11,493 nucleotides of DNA from an uncultured Clostridia bacterium. GTDB lineage: Bacteria > Bacillota > Clostridia > Oscillospirales > Ruminococcaceae. The notes beneath the pieces are model-generated. The model was not told the origin of the DNA. It did not search any database and saw only the letters and a list, made by a program, of their open reading frames with translations. Positions 1 through 5,595 of the stretch are shown here, in pieces. Both the position numbers and the translations under genes were made by a program. The stretch's first letter is position 1, and each line of letters begins with the position of its first letter. Location: NCBI GenBank assembly GCA_947588775.1, contig CANPZQ010000060.1, positions 1-11,493 of the forward strand. Direction: 5' to 3'.

Positions 1-44
1 GGGGCGGGCGGGTGGGACGATGGAGGCAGCTTTTTCCGCCGCGC
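1..44 (+). repeat. GC-rich palindromic repeat, copy 1 (left end cut by window)
   Basis: This is the right half of the repeat that is seen complete at 2051-2132. It has a G-rich core (1-16, four runs of three or more G with single-base spacers), then GGAGGCA, and ends with the terminal arm GCTTTTTCCGCCGCGC at 29-44, identical to the right arm of the 2051-2132 copy. The left arm lies outside the window. The G-rich strand is +, so I assign + orientation. The following stretch (45-97) is C-rich and is not a recognisable second copy. Confidence 0.8.
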
Positions 45-97
45 GTCCCACAACGCACTCAAGCCTTCCTCCCACCCCACTAACCCCTCCCCCCTAC

Positions 98-126
98 TTG
101 ACATCACCCCCGAAACATGATAAAAT
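98..126 (+). promoter_or_regulatory. Sigma-70-type promoter of the DUF218-bile salt hydrolase unit
   Basis: A perfect -35 box TTGACA (98-103) is followed by a 17-base spacer and a -10 box TAAAAT (121-126, five of six consensus bases). A TG at 118-119, one base before the -10, gives an extended -10. The start of transcription would fall near 133, leaving a leader of about 27 bases before the ATG at 160. This is the best-spaced promoter in the window and suggests strong, possibly constitutive, expression. No clear operator was seen. Confidence 0.85.
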
Positions 127-159
127 TATTTAAGTTCAATTTTTCCGGGAGGCGGGCAT

Positions 160-822
160 ATGAAGGGTATAAAAATTGTCGCGGCAATCGCAGGGCTCTG
201 CGCCGCCGGGCTTTGCGCGGTTTTGGGGATAGATTTTCACGTCAAGAGCACCGCCCGCCCGAAAATAATCTCGCCGGAGGAGGCCGCGGGCCTCAACGCC
301 GACTGCATCGTCGTTTTGGGCTGCAAGGTCAAGGAAAACGGCGCGCCGTCGGACATGCTCCGGGACAGGATTATACGCGGAGTAGAGCTTTACCGCCTCG
401 GGGCCGCGCCGAAAATAATCATGAGCGGCGACCACGGCCGGAAGTCCTATAACGAGGTCGGAGTGATGAAGGACTTCGCAATCGGCGAGGGCGTTCCGTC
501 GGAGGACGTTTTTATGGACCATGCCGGATTTTCGACCTATGAAACGATGTACCGCGCCCGGGACGTTTTCGGGGCGGAAAAAATCATCGTCGTCACTCAG
601 GAATATCACCTCAGCCGCGCAATCTATATAGCCGAAAGCCTCGGCCTCGACGCCGTGGGCGTATCGTCGGATTTGGAAACATACCGCGGCCAGCTCAGGC
701 GCGACGTTCGGGAGGTTCTCGCGCGGTGCAAGGACTTCGCGATGTGCATATTCAAGCCGAAGCCGAAATACCTCGGCGAGGTAATCCCCGTCAGCGGTGA
801 CGGAAATCTTACAAACGACTGA
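160..822 (+). CDS. SanA/YdcF-like DUF218 membrane protein
   Basis: A 220-residue protein with one N-terminal membrane segment (about residues 4-24) and a DUF218 domain outside it. Family landmarks are VVLGCKV (51-57), MSGDHG (88-93), NE (98-99), the D-x-A-x-x-T-x-E block (120-128) and TQEYHLSRA (146-154). The layout matches the SanA/SfiX group, whose Escherichia coli member helps keep vancomycin and other large compounds out at high temperature; the biochemical activity of the family is poorly defined. The start is supported by GGGAGG at 147-152, seven bases before the ATG. It sits 27 bases downstream of the predicted transcription start. The bile salt hydrolase gene follows after 32 bases on the same strand with no terminator between, so the two are probably co-transcribed. 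An envelope-barrier role is an inference from the family; membership itself is well supported. Confidence 0.88.
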   Translation: MKGIKIVAAIAGLCAAGLCAVLGIDFHVKSTARPKIISPEEAAGLNADCIVVLGCKVKENGAPSDMLRDRIIRGVELYRLGAAPKIIMSGDHGRKSYNEVGVMKDFAIGEGVPSEDVFMDHAGFSTYETMYRARDVFGAEKIIVVTQEYHLSRAIYIAESLGLDAVGVSSDLETYRGQLRRDVREVLARCKDFAMCIFKPKPKYLGEVIPVSGDGNLTND

Positions 823-854
823 AACGCCATTATATATAAAAAGGAGAAAGAAAT

Positions 855-1826
855 ATGTGTACAGCTATCTCATTCAAAACCCACGACCACTACTTCGGCC
901 GCAACCTCGACCTCGAATACTCCTACAACGAAACCGTCACCGTAACGCCGAGAAATTTCCCGTTTAAGTTCCGGCGGATGGGGGAGGTCAAATCCCACCC
1001 CGCGCTTATCGGAATGGCGTATGTCGCAGACGGCTATCCGCTCTATTACGACTGCACCAACGAAAACGGCCTTTCAATGGCGGGGCTTAATTTCCCGACA
1101 TTCGCAGACTACAAGCCCGAAGCTTCCGGCAAGGACAACATCGCGCCGTTCGAGTTCATTCCGTGGATACTCTGCAACTGCCGGACGGTTCCGGAGGCCA
1201 GAAAGCTCCTCGAAAAAATGAACCTCGCGAAAATCGATTTCAGCTCCGAGCTTCCCGCCTCGCCGCTCCACTGGATTATCTCGGATAAAAACGAATCCGT
1301 TACCGTCGAATCGGTCAAGGAGGGGCTTAAGGTATACGACAACCCCGTCGGCGTTCTTACGAACAATCCGCCGTTCGACTTTCATATGCTTAACCTCGCG
1401 AATTACATGGGCTGCACCCGCGAGGAGGCGACGAGCCGCTTCGCCGACGGCTTCGAGCTTAAGGCGTACAGCCGCGGAATGGGCGGAATGGGTATCCCCG
1501 GCGACCTTTCGAGCGCGTCAAGGTTTGTAAAGGCGGCGTTCACGAAGCTGAACTCCGTCTGCGGCGACTCCGAATCGGAGAGCATCAGCCAGTTCTTCCA
1601 CATTTTAGGCTCCGTCGCCCAGCAAAAGGGCTGCTGCCGGGTCGGCCACAAGTTTGAGTACACCATCTACTCCTCCTGCTGCAACACCGACGCGGGAATC
1701 TACTACTACACGACCTACGAAAACAGCCGTATAACCGCCGTCGACATGCACAAGGTAAACCTCGACGGCTCCTCACCGATAAGCTATCCGCTTATTACCG
1801 GACAGCAGATTGAGCGGCAAAACTGA
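855..1826 (+). CDS. bsh: Bile salt hydrolase (choloylglycine hydrolase, Ntn family)
   Basis: A 323-residue member of the choloylglycine hydrolase family, which cleaves the amide bond of glycine- or taurine-conjugated bile acids. The length is typical. The protein starts Met-Cys; removing Met exposes the Cys2 nucleophile. The other expected active-site residues are present: Arg16 and Asp19 (FGRNLDLEYS), Asn79 (AGLNFP), Asn170 (VLTN) and Arg223 (ASRF). Asn79 favours bile salt hydrolase over penicillin V acylase, which usually has Tyr there. It lines up closely throughout with the Clostridium perfringens enzyme as I remember it. No signal peptide is seen, so it should be cytoplasmic. AAGGAG at 841-846 lies eight bases before the start. 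It is second in a unit with the DUF218 gene and is followed by a hairpin terminator. The loop residues Ser206-Arg207-Gly208 may bear on substrate preference. Family call is firm; substrate range is not tested. Confidence 0.95.
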   Translation: MCTAISFKTHDHYFGRNLDLEYSYNETVTVTPRNFPFKFRRMGEVKSHPALIGMAYVADGYPLYYDCTNENGLSMAGLNFPTFADYKPEASGKDNIAPFEFIPWILCNCRTVPEARKLLEKMNLAKIDFSSELPASPLHWIISDKNESVTVESVKEGLKVYDNPVGVLTNNPPFDFHMLNLANYMGCTREEATSRFADGFELKAYSRGMGGMGIPGDLSSASRFVKAAFTKLNSVCGDSESESISQFFHILGSVAQQKGCCRVGHKFEYTIYSSCCNTDAGIYYYTTYENSRITAVDMHKVNLDGSSPISYPLITGQQIERQN

Positions 1827-1827
1827 T

Positions 1828-1909
1828 AAAACGCGCCCGCCCCTTGTTTTTCACGAAGGGCGGGCGGCTTTATATATAAAACACTTCTTGCGGGATATGG
1901 CGCATTTAC
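1828..1909 (-). ncRNA. Candidate small RNA of about 80 bases (or antisense tail of bsh)
   Basis: The unit is defined only by signals: the minus-strand promoter at 1916-1946 and the GC-rich hairpin at 1866-1834, which on - is followed by four T. A transcript between them would be about 82 bases, have an AU-rich 5' half and end in a strong stem. It contains no convincing open reading frame. It would overlap only the last bases of the bile salt hydrolase region. Nothing in the sequence shows it is made; it is listed because promoter and terminator are both well formed and correctly spaced. Confidence 0.25.
1834..1873 (+). terminator. Hairpin terminator after bile salt hydrolase gene, possibly bidirectional
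   Basis: A C-rich left arm (1834-1845) pairs with AAGGGCGGGCG (1856-1866) through eleven base pairs with one bulged C, around a ten-base loop. On + it is followed by GCTTTATAT, a short, broken T run. On - the arm is followed by CG and four T (1831-1828), so the same hairpin could also stop - strand transcripts. It begins eight bases after the stop codon. Confidence 0.75.
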
Positions 1910-1915
1910 CCTGAT

Positions 1916-1946
1916 ATTATACCCCCCCCCGGCGGGATTTTGTCAA
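1916..1946 (-). promoter_or_regulatory. Minus-strand promoter with G9 tract in the spacer
   Basis: Read on -, a perfect TTGACA (1946-1941) and a perfect TATAAT (1921-1916) are separated by 19 bases, nine of which are an uninterrupted G run (C9 on + at 1922-1930) touching the -10 box. The spacer is two bases longer than the optimum of 17. Transcription would start near 1909 and run toward the terminator hairpin at 1834-1866, converging on the end of the bile salt hydrolase gene. No coding sequence lies downstream in that direction. Confidence 0.5.
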
Positions 1947-2050
1947 GGGGTTTTCGGGGAAATTTTCAAAAAATCTCCTCTATTATATAAGACGGCAAAA
2001 ACGGGGGAAAGGTTTCAGGGGGAGGGGAAAAATTTTTGGGGGAGGGAGGG

Positions 2051-2132
2051 GCGCGGCGGAAAAAGCGGGGGAAGGGCAGGAAAGGGCGGGGGCGGGCGGG
2101 TGGGGCGCAGGAGGCAGCTTTTTCCGCCGCGC
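2051..2132 (+). repeat. GC-rich palindromic repeat, copy 2 (82 bp, complete)
   Basis: The left arm GCGCGGCGGAAAAAGC (2051-2066) and right arm GCTTTTTCCGCCGCGC (2117-2132) are perfect reverse complements of 16 bases. Between them are GGGGGA, a variable stretch, a G-rich core at 2084-2105 with five runs of three or more G separated by single bases, and a short segment ending GGAGGCA. It is the forward partner of the inverted pair with 2218-2299. Confidence 0.9.
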
Positions 2133-2217
2133 CGCGCCCTACCAAACGCTGAGAACTCGGGAGAGAGGGCCGCAGCTTTGTCTGCCCAACCCAAAACCCA
2201 CTCCCTGCAACGCCCCC

Positions 2218-2299
2218 GCGCGGCGGAGAAAGCTCCTGCGTCGGTCCCACCCACCCGCCCCCGCACTTTCGCTCTATTCCCCCGCTTTCTCCGCCGCGC
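2218..2299 (-). repeat. GC-rich palindromic repeat, copy 3 (82 bp, inverted)
   Basis: The arms GCGCGGCGGAGAAAGC (2218-2233) and GCTTTCTCCGCCGCGC (2284-2299) are perfect reverse complements. Read on -, the element aligns along its whole length with the copy at 7033-7115, sharing the GGGGGA next to the arm, a GCGAAA block, the G-rich core (2262-2246 on -, four runs of three or more G) and CCGACGCA before the second arm. It has exactly the same length as copy 2 and the opposite orientation. Confidence 0.9.
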
Positions 2300-2316
2300 T
2301 TCCCTCATCAGACCCC

Positions 2317-2343
2317 AAAAAACCGCCCCAACACGGGACGGCT
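2317..2343 (-). terminator. Terminator of the SGNH hydrolase gene
   Basis: On -, CCGTCCC (2341-2335) pairs with GGGGCGG (2329-2323), with one T-G wobble and a five-base loop. The stem can be extended by an A-T and a G-T pair at its base, and six T follow (2322-2317). It begins about 20 bases past the stop codon at 2364. Confidence 0.8.
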
Positions 2344-2363
2344 CTTTTTATCATCAACCCCAT

Positions 2364-3593
2364 TTACTTACTATACGCCACCGCAAGCACCTGCAAATCG
2401 GTTTTCGGCTCACCCTTCGCAGTAAACTCGACCCTATACTTTCCGCTGTCGTACTCGCGGTGCAGAACGCCGACATACGGGCAGCTCCAACCGCCCTGCT
2501 CGTACTCGCGGAACTCCTTGGTGTCGACAAGCTCGTCGTTGAAGTATACGTTCGCGACAAGCGTTCCGTAGGAGTCGGAGCCCATCGCGGGATAGACGAC
2601 GAACGCGCACCTTCCCTCGAACTCAAAAACGAGCGGCTCGTTGTTTTCGGAATACTCCTTCGTCCAGCCGTCGGAATAGTGGAATCCCGAGCTCGCCTTC
2701 CTCCATGAGCCCTGCTCCGTCGGCGTGGTGTCGGAACGCTGCATCATCGACGCGTTATAGAAGTATTTCGGATACATCCAGTCGTCGGGAAGCGTATAGT
2801 CCTCCGCGCTGCCTTCGAGGCGGTTTACCTCGTCGTAGAAGTATGCGATAAAGTCCGCGACGACGGCGTTACCCTCGGCATGAGGGTGGGTGTAGTCGTT
2901 CGAGAAGTCGCTCCACTGCATCGCTCCCTCGTCGAAGAGGTATGTGATTCCGTCGGCGTAGCTAATCATCGAAACGTCGTACTTCGCGCCGATTTCCTTT
3001 TTCCAGCCCTGCGAGGTCCAGCCCTCCTGCATTCTCGCGAAGAGAAGAATAACCGCCGGCTTCGACTCGTAGTCAATAGCGTCGCGAATCATCGCCTCAT
3101 AGGCGGCCTTGGTGTCCTCGTCGTCGCTGTCGTTTACGGCAAATTCGATGAAAACAATGTCCGGCTCATGCTTTAAAACGTCGTTTTCAAACCTCAGCGC
3201 GCCGAGGTTCGAGGGCGTACCCGAAATTCCCGAGTTAAAGTAGTGAACGTTGTCGCCCTTGCCCTTGCCGAAAGTGTCTTTAAAATAGAGATACGAGCGG
3301 TTCGCATAGCAGGTTTCAAGCCCGTCGCCCTCCGTAATCGACCCGCCGATATAGACGATATTTACGTCCTCTCCCTTTTTCGCCTTTTCAATCGCGTTTT
3401 TGAGGCGGTATGTGTTCCCGAGGCTTGTAAGCGACTTTATCTTCGCGTTGTTCATGTATTCTTCCAAAGAGCCCGGGTTGTCAATCCACTCCAGCCCCTC
3501 TTTAGGAGCCACTCCGCCCGAACAAGCGGTCATAAGGCCCATCGAAAGGGCCGCCGTAAGCGCGAATACAACCGCGCGTCTTAATTTTGACAT
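2364..3593 (-). CDS. Secreted SGNH/GDSL-family hydrolase lipoprotein
   Basis: A 409-residue exported hydrolase. The N-terminus is a lipoprotein signal: basic start, hydrophobic stretch, then LMTAC with the lipidated Cys at 24. SGNH blocks follow: IGGSITEG with nucleophile Ser85, NSGISGT with Gly122, FAVND with Asn154, and D-x-x-H with Asp233 and His236. These give the full Ser-Gly-Asn-His set plus the acid. Residues from about 275 form a second, beta-rich, aromatic-rich region that resembles a carbohydrate-binding module but that I cannot assign. The family contains polysaccharide deacetylating esterases, so a surface esterase acting on a glycan is a reasonable inference; the substrate is unknown. 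I start at ATG 3593, with GGAGGG seven bases before it; an in-frame TTG at 3608 overlaps that site and has none of its own. The upstream small secreted protein ends 20 bases away, so the two form an operon. Confidence 0.88.
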   Translation of the reverse strand: MSKLRRAVVFALTAALSMGLMTACSGGVAPKEGLEWIDNPGSLEEYMNNAKIKSLTSLGNTYRLKNAIEKAKKGEDVNIVYIGGSITEGDGLETCYANRSYLYFKDTFGKGKGDNVHYFNSGISGTPSNLGALRFENDVLKHEPDIVFIEFAVNDSDDEDTKAAYEAMIRDAIDYESKPAVILLFARMQEGWTSQGWKKEIGAKYDVSMISYADGITYLFDEGAMQWSDFSNDYTHPHAEGNAVVADFIAYFYDEVNRLEGSAEDYTLPDDWMYPKYFYNASMMQRSDTTPTEQGSWRKASSGFHYSDGWTKEYSENNEPLVFEFEGRCAFVVYPAMGSDSYGTLVANVYFNDELVDTKEFREYEQGGWSCPYVGVLHREYDSGKYRVEFTAKGEPKTDLQVLAVAYSK

Positions 3594-3600
3594 ATAATGT

Positions 3601-3606
3601 CCCTCC
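3601..3606 (-). promoter_or_regulatory. Ribosome binding site that fixes the SGNH hydrolase start
   Basis: GGAGGG on - lies seven bases upstream of the ATG at 3593. It lies inside the frame that would begin at the alternative TTG (3608), so using the TTG would place the start upstream of the only good ribosome binding site. This rules for the ATG. Confidence 0.8.
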
Positions 3607-3613
3607 AAAAATT

Positions 3614-4252
3614 TTATTTGCGGAAGGAAAATCCTCCTTCCTCCTCCGTCGATACGGTCTTTGCCGCCGTCGGCGCGATTACGTCGTCAACGGCTTCTAT
3701 CATCATGCCGTATCTTATTTCAAACGCGTTCTCGATTCCGTCGGGGAGGTTTTCCTCCTCCTTTACCGCCTTCATAGCGGCGGCAATCCGGCCGTTTTCC
3801 TCCTCTTTGGAAACCTTAAGGTCAAAGCCGATGACATTTTTCTGCTCATAAACCCCCGCGCCGCCGAATAACTCCCGGCACCGCTCCATAACCTCGTCGC
3901 GCATATGGCGAAGCGTTTTAAGGGAATACTTAAGCGTGACAAACTCGTAGTCGGTTCTTCCGGCAAGCAGGTTTTCATAGTAAGCCCTGTCCGCGTCGGG
4001 GGTGATGGCAATATAAAAATAGTCCTCTTTTCCCGGCTCGACCCATGCGCCCGCATAATCGTCGCGGATAATTTTTCCGCCCTCGCCGAAAACATGACCG
4101 TAGATTATCGTCCACGCATTCACAACGGCTTCGTCCTCGCTTATTTCGTCGACGCCGTTTTCATTCGGCACCGGAACCGCAGAAGCGGCGGCACTTACGG
4201 CCGACACGGCGGCAAGAGCGATTGCAAGAATAACGGTTAAAAGCTTTTTCAT
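3614..4252 (-). CDS. Small secreted protein of unknown function, protease-prodomain-like
   Basis: A 212-residue exported protein that I do not recognise firmly. Residues 1-25 are a signal peptide (Lys-Lys start, hydrophobic core, cleavage probable after Ala-Ser-Ala at 25). The segment 66-125 (YAGAWVEPG, a beta stretch ending FYIAIT, then LKYSLKTLRHMRDEV) and the later VIGFDLKVSKE (140-150) resemble the wording of alpha-lytic-protease-type propeptides found before S1-family proteases in Firmicutes. No protease domain follows. The similarity is from memory and weak. AGGAGG stands eight bases before the ATG. The SGNH hydrolase starts 20 bases after its stop, so they are probably co-transcribed. 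A perfect 12-base palindrome lies just upstream at 4277-4288. No good -35/-10 pair was found. One internal Cys (125) is present. Function: unknown. Confidence 0.8.
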   Translation of the reverse strand: MKKLLTVILAIALAAVSAVSAAASAVPVPNENGVDEISEDEAVVNAWTIIYGHVFGEGGKIIRDDYAGAWVEPGKEDYFYIAITPDADRAYYENLLAGRTDYEFVTLKYSLKTLRHMRDEVMERCRELFGGAGVYEQKNVIGFDLKVSKEEENGRIAAAMKAVKEEENLPDGIENAFEIRYGMMIEAVDDVIAPTAAKTVSTEEEGGFSFRK

Positions 4253-4276
4253 TTCAAAGTCCTCCTGAAATTTATT

Positions 4277-4288
4277 TTACATATGTAA
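4277..4288. promoter_or_regulatory. Perfect 12-base palindrome upstream of the secreted-protein operon
   Basis: TTACATATGTAA reads the same on both strands and ends 25 bases before the ATG at 4252, next to the ribosome binding site. On - it overlaps a TAAAAT that could be a -10 box, but no -35 is found at the proper distance. It could be an operator or a chance AT-rich palindrome. Confidence 0.3.
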
Positions 4289-4340
4289 TACGCGCGGGAG
4301 GGCCGAAATATTGCAGCTTTTAAAAATTTTTCTCATAACC

Positions 4341-4380
4341 CATAACGAGCGCGCAAAACTGCGCGCTCGCTGCGGTTATG
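4341..4380 (-). terminator. Hairpin terminator after the MsmK-type ATPase gene
   Basis: CGAGCGCGCA (4346-4355) and TGCGCGCTCG (4360-4369) form a perfect ten-base-pair stem with a four-base loop. Outer arms CATAAC (4341-4346) and GTTATG (4375-4380) could extend it past a bulge. It lies 14 bases beyond the stop at 4394. On -, a T5 run follows only after about ten more bases, so the U tract is displaced from the stem and the terminator call is less certain than the hairpin. Confidence 0.6.
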
Positions 4381-4393
4381 TAGGCTTTTGTTA

Positions 4394-5536
4394 TCAGTTG
4401 ATGATAACCTTCTCGGTTTCCTTGTCGAAGATGTGGATTCTGTTCGCGTCGAGAGCGCACTGAATTACATCCTGCGGCCTTGCTGTCGAGCGGTTGGAAA
4501 CGCGGGCGGTGAGGTTTATACCCTCGCAGTTGAGGTAGAGGTAGGTTTCCGCGCCCATCATTTCGGCGATGTTTACGGTAGCCTCGATGATGCCGGTCTT
4601 GGCGGAGGAGATGAATACTTCCTCGTCGTGAATGCACTCGGGGCGGACGCCGGTGATGATTTCCTTGTTAAGATAAGGAGCGAGGACTTCCTCGTTTACC
4701 TTGGACTCGGGAATCTCGATGTAGAACTTGCGGCCTCTCTTCTCCTTGGTGTCCTCGGAGCCGAACTCGATGTTATACTTGCCGTCGATTTTGACAAGCT
4801 TGGAATCGATGAAGTTCATCTGAGGAGAGCCGATGAATCCCGCGACGAAGAGGTTGCAGGGGTAGCTGTAGAGGGTCTGCGGGGTATCGACCTGCTGAAT
4901 GAAGCCGTCCTTCATGACGACGATTCTGTCCGCCATGGTCATGGCCTCGGTCTGGTCGTGGGTTACGTAGATAAAGGTGGTGCCGAGCTTCTTGTGGAGG
5001 AGCGAAATCTCGGTTCTCATCTGAGCGCGGAGCTTCGCGTCGAGGTTGGAAAGAGGCTCGTCGAGAAGGAACACCTGCGGCTCGCGGACGAGGGCGCGGC
5101 CGAGGGCGACGCGCTGACGCTGACCGCCCGACAGAGCCTTCGGCTTTCTGTCAAGAAGGTGGGATATGTCAAGAATACGCGCGGCTTCTTCAACCTTGCG
5201 GGCAATCTGATCCTTCGGGGTCTTTCTGAGCTTAAGGCCGAAGGCCATATTCTCGAAAACGGTCATATGCGGATAGAGGGCGTAGTTCTGGAAAACCATC
5301 GCAATATCTCTGTCCTTCGGGGCGATGTCGTTTACAAGGCGGTTGCCGATGTAGAGCTCGCCGTCGGTGATTTCCTCCAATCCCGCAATCATACGGAGGG
5401 TGGTGGATTTTCCGCAGCCCGAGGGGCCGACGAAGATTATGAATTCCTTGTCTTTGACCTCAAGGCAGAAGTCCGAAACGGCTACGACGCCGCCGGGGTA
5501 CTTCTTATAAATGTGCTTGAGTGATAAGCTAGCCAT
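4394..5536 (-). CDS. MsmK/UgpC/MalK-type sugar-import ABC ATPase
   Basis: A 380-residue ATP-binding subunit of the carbohydrate uptake (CUT1) class, acting on the cytoplasmic face of importers for oligosaccharides or glycerol phosphate. The nucleotide-binding domain is complete: Walker A GPSGCGKST (37-45), Q-loop Gln83, signature LSGGQ (135-139), Walker B VFLLDE with Glu160, D-loop SNLD (163-166) and switch His193. About residues 235-380 form the C-terminal regulatory/TOBE-type region of this class. GGGAGG stands nine bases before the ATG. The gene is alone: neither permease nor solute-binding protein is next to it. This is how MsmK-type shared ATPases occur, one protein serving several importers encoded elsewhere. 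Its own promoter (5596-5624) contains a LacI/CcpA-like operator. Which importers it serves cannot be read from the window. Confidence 0.93.
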   Translation of the reverse strand: MASLSLKHIYKKYPGGVVAVSDFCLEVKDKEFIIFVGPSGCGKSTTLRMIAGLEEITDGELYIGNRLVNDIAPKDRDIAMVFQNYALYPHMTVFENMAFGLKLRKTPKDQIARKVEEAARILDISHLLDRKPKALSGGQRQRVALGRALVREPQVFLLDEPLSNLDAKLRAQMRTEISLLHKKLGTTFIYVTHDQTEAMTMADRIVVMKDGFIQQVDTPQTLYSYPCNLFVAGFIGSPQMNFIDSKLVKIDGKYNIEFGSEDTKEKRGRKFYIEIPESKVNEEVLAPYLNKEIITGVRPECIHDEEVFISSAKTGIIEATVNIAEMMGAETYLYLNCEGINLTARVSNRSTARPQDVIQCALDANRIHIFDKETEKVIIN

Positions 5537-5595
5537 TAATAAAGGCCTCCCTTTTCGCTGATTTGTTACACTAATACAGAATTAGCTACTCTTAT

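Larger units (their letters stand above)
1827..2363. other. 537 bp gene-free gap between convergent genes
   Basis: I see no coding sequence here. The gap holds, in order: the bsh terminator, the minus-strand promoter with the G9 tract, an A/T- and G-rich stretch (1947-2050) with several runs of four or five G, the first repeat (2051-2132), an 85-base middle segment (2133-2217) without recognisable features, the second, inverted repeat (2218-2299) and the terminator of the SGNH hydrolase gene (2317-2343). Open frames that cross it are low-complexity Arg/Pro/Gly/Ala-rich translations of the G and C runs and start without ribosome binding sites. Confidence 0.85.

Noticed and set aside
45..97. 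A second, inverted repeat copy after copy 1
   Set aside because: The stretch is C-rich but lacks the terminal arms and the CCGACG-type block; at most a decayed remnant.
1982..2010. A second minus-strand promoter (TATAAT at 1987-1982)
   Set aside because: The hexamer 17 bases upstream is TTTCCC, a poor -35 match, and no gene follows.
2051..2299. CRISPR array
   Set aside because: Only two copies lie close together, they are inverted rather than direct, are 82 bp long and there are no spacers of uniform length or cas genes.
1966..2308. Two overlapping open frames on - through the repeat region
   Set aside because: These are low-complexity translations of G and C runs without start signals; they cover non-coding repeats and the preceding gap.
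2100..2708. Open frame of 202 codons on + through the repeat pair and the end of the SGNH gene
   Set aside because: It begins inside the repeat, is Arg/Pro/Ala-rich, has no ribosome binding site, and runs antisense into a well-supported gene.
4388..5524. A 378-codon open frame on + lying exactly opposite the MsmK-type ATPase gene
   Set aside because: The ATPase on - has all family motifs, a ribosome binding site and a promoter. The opposite frame has no recognisable motifs and is open because of GC-rich codon bias.
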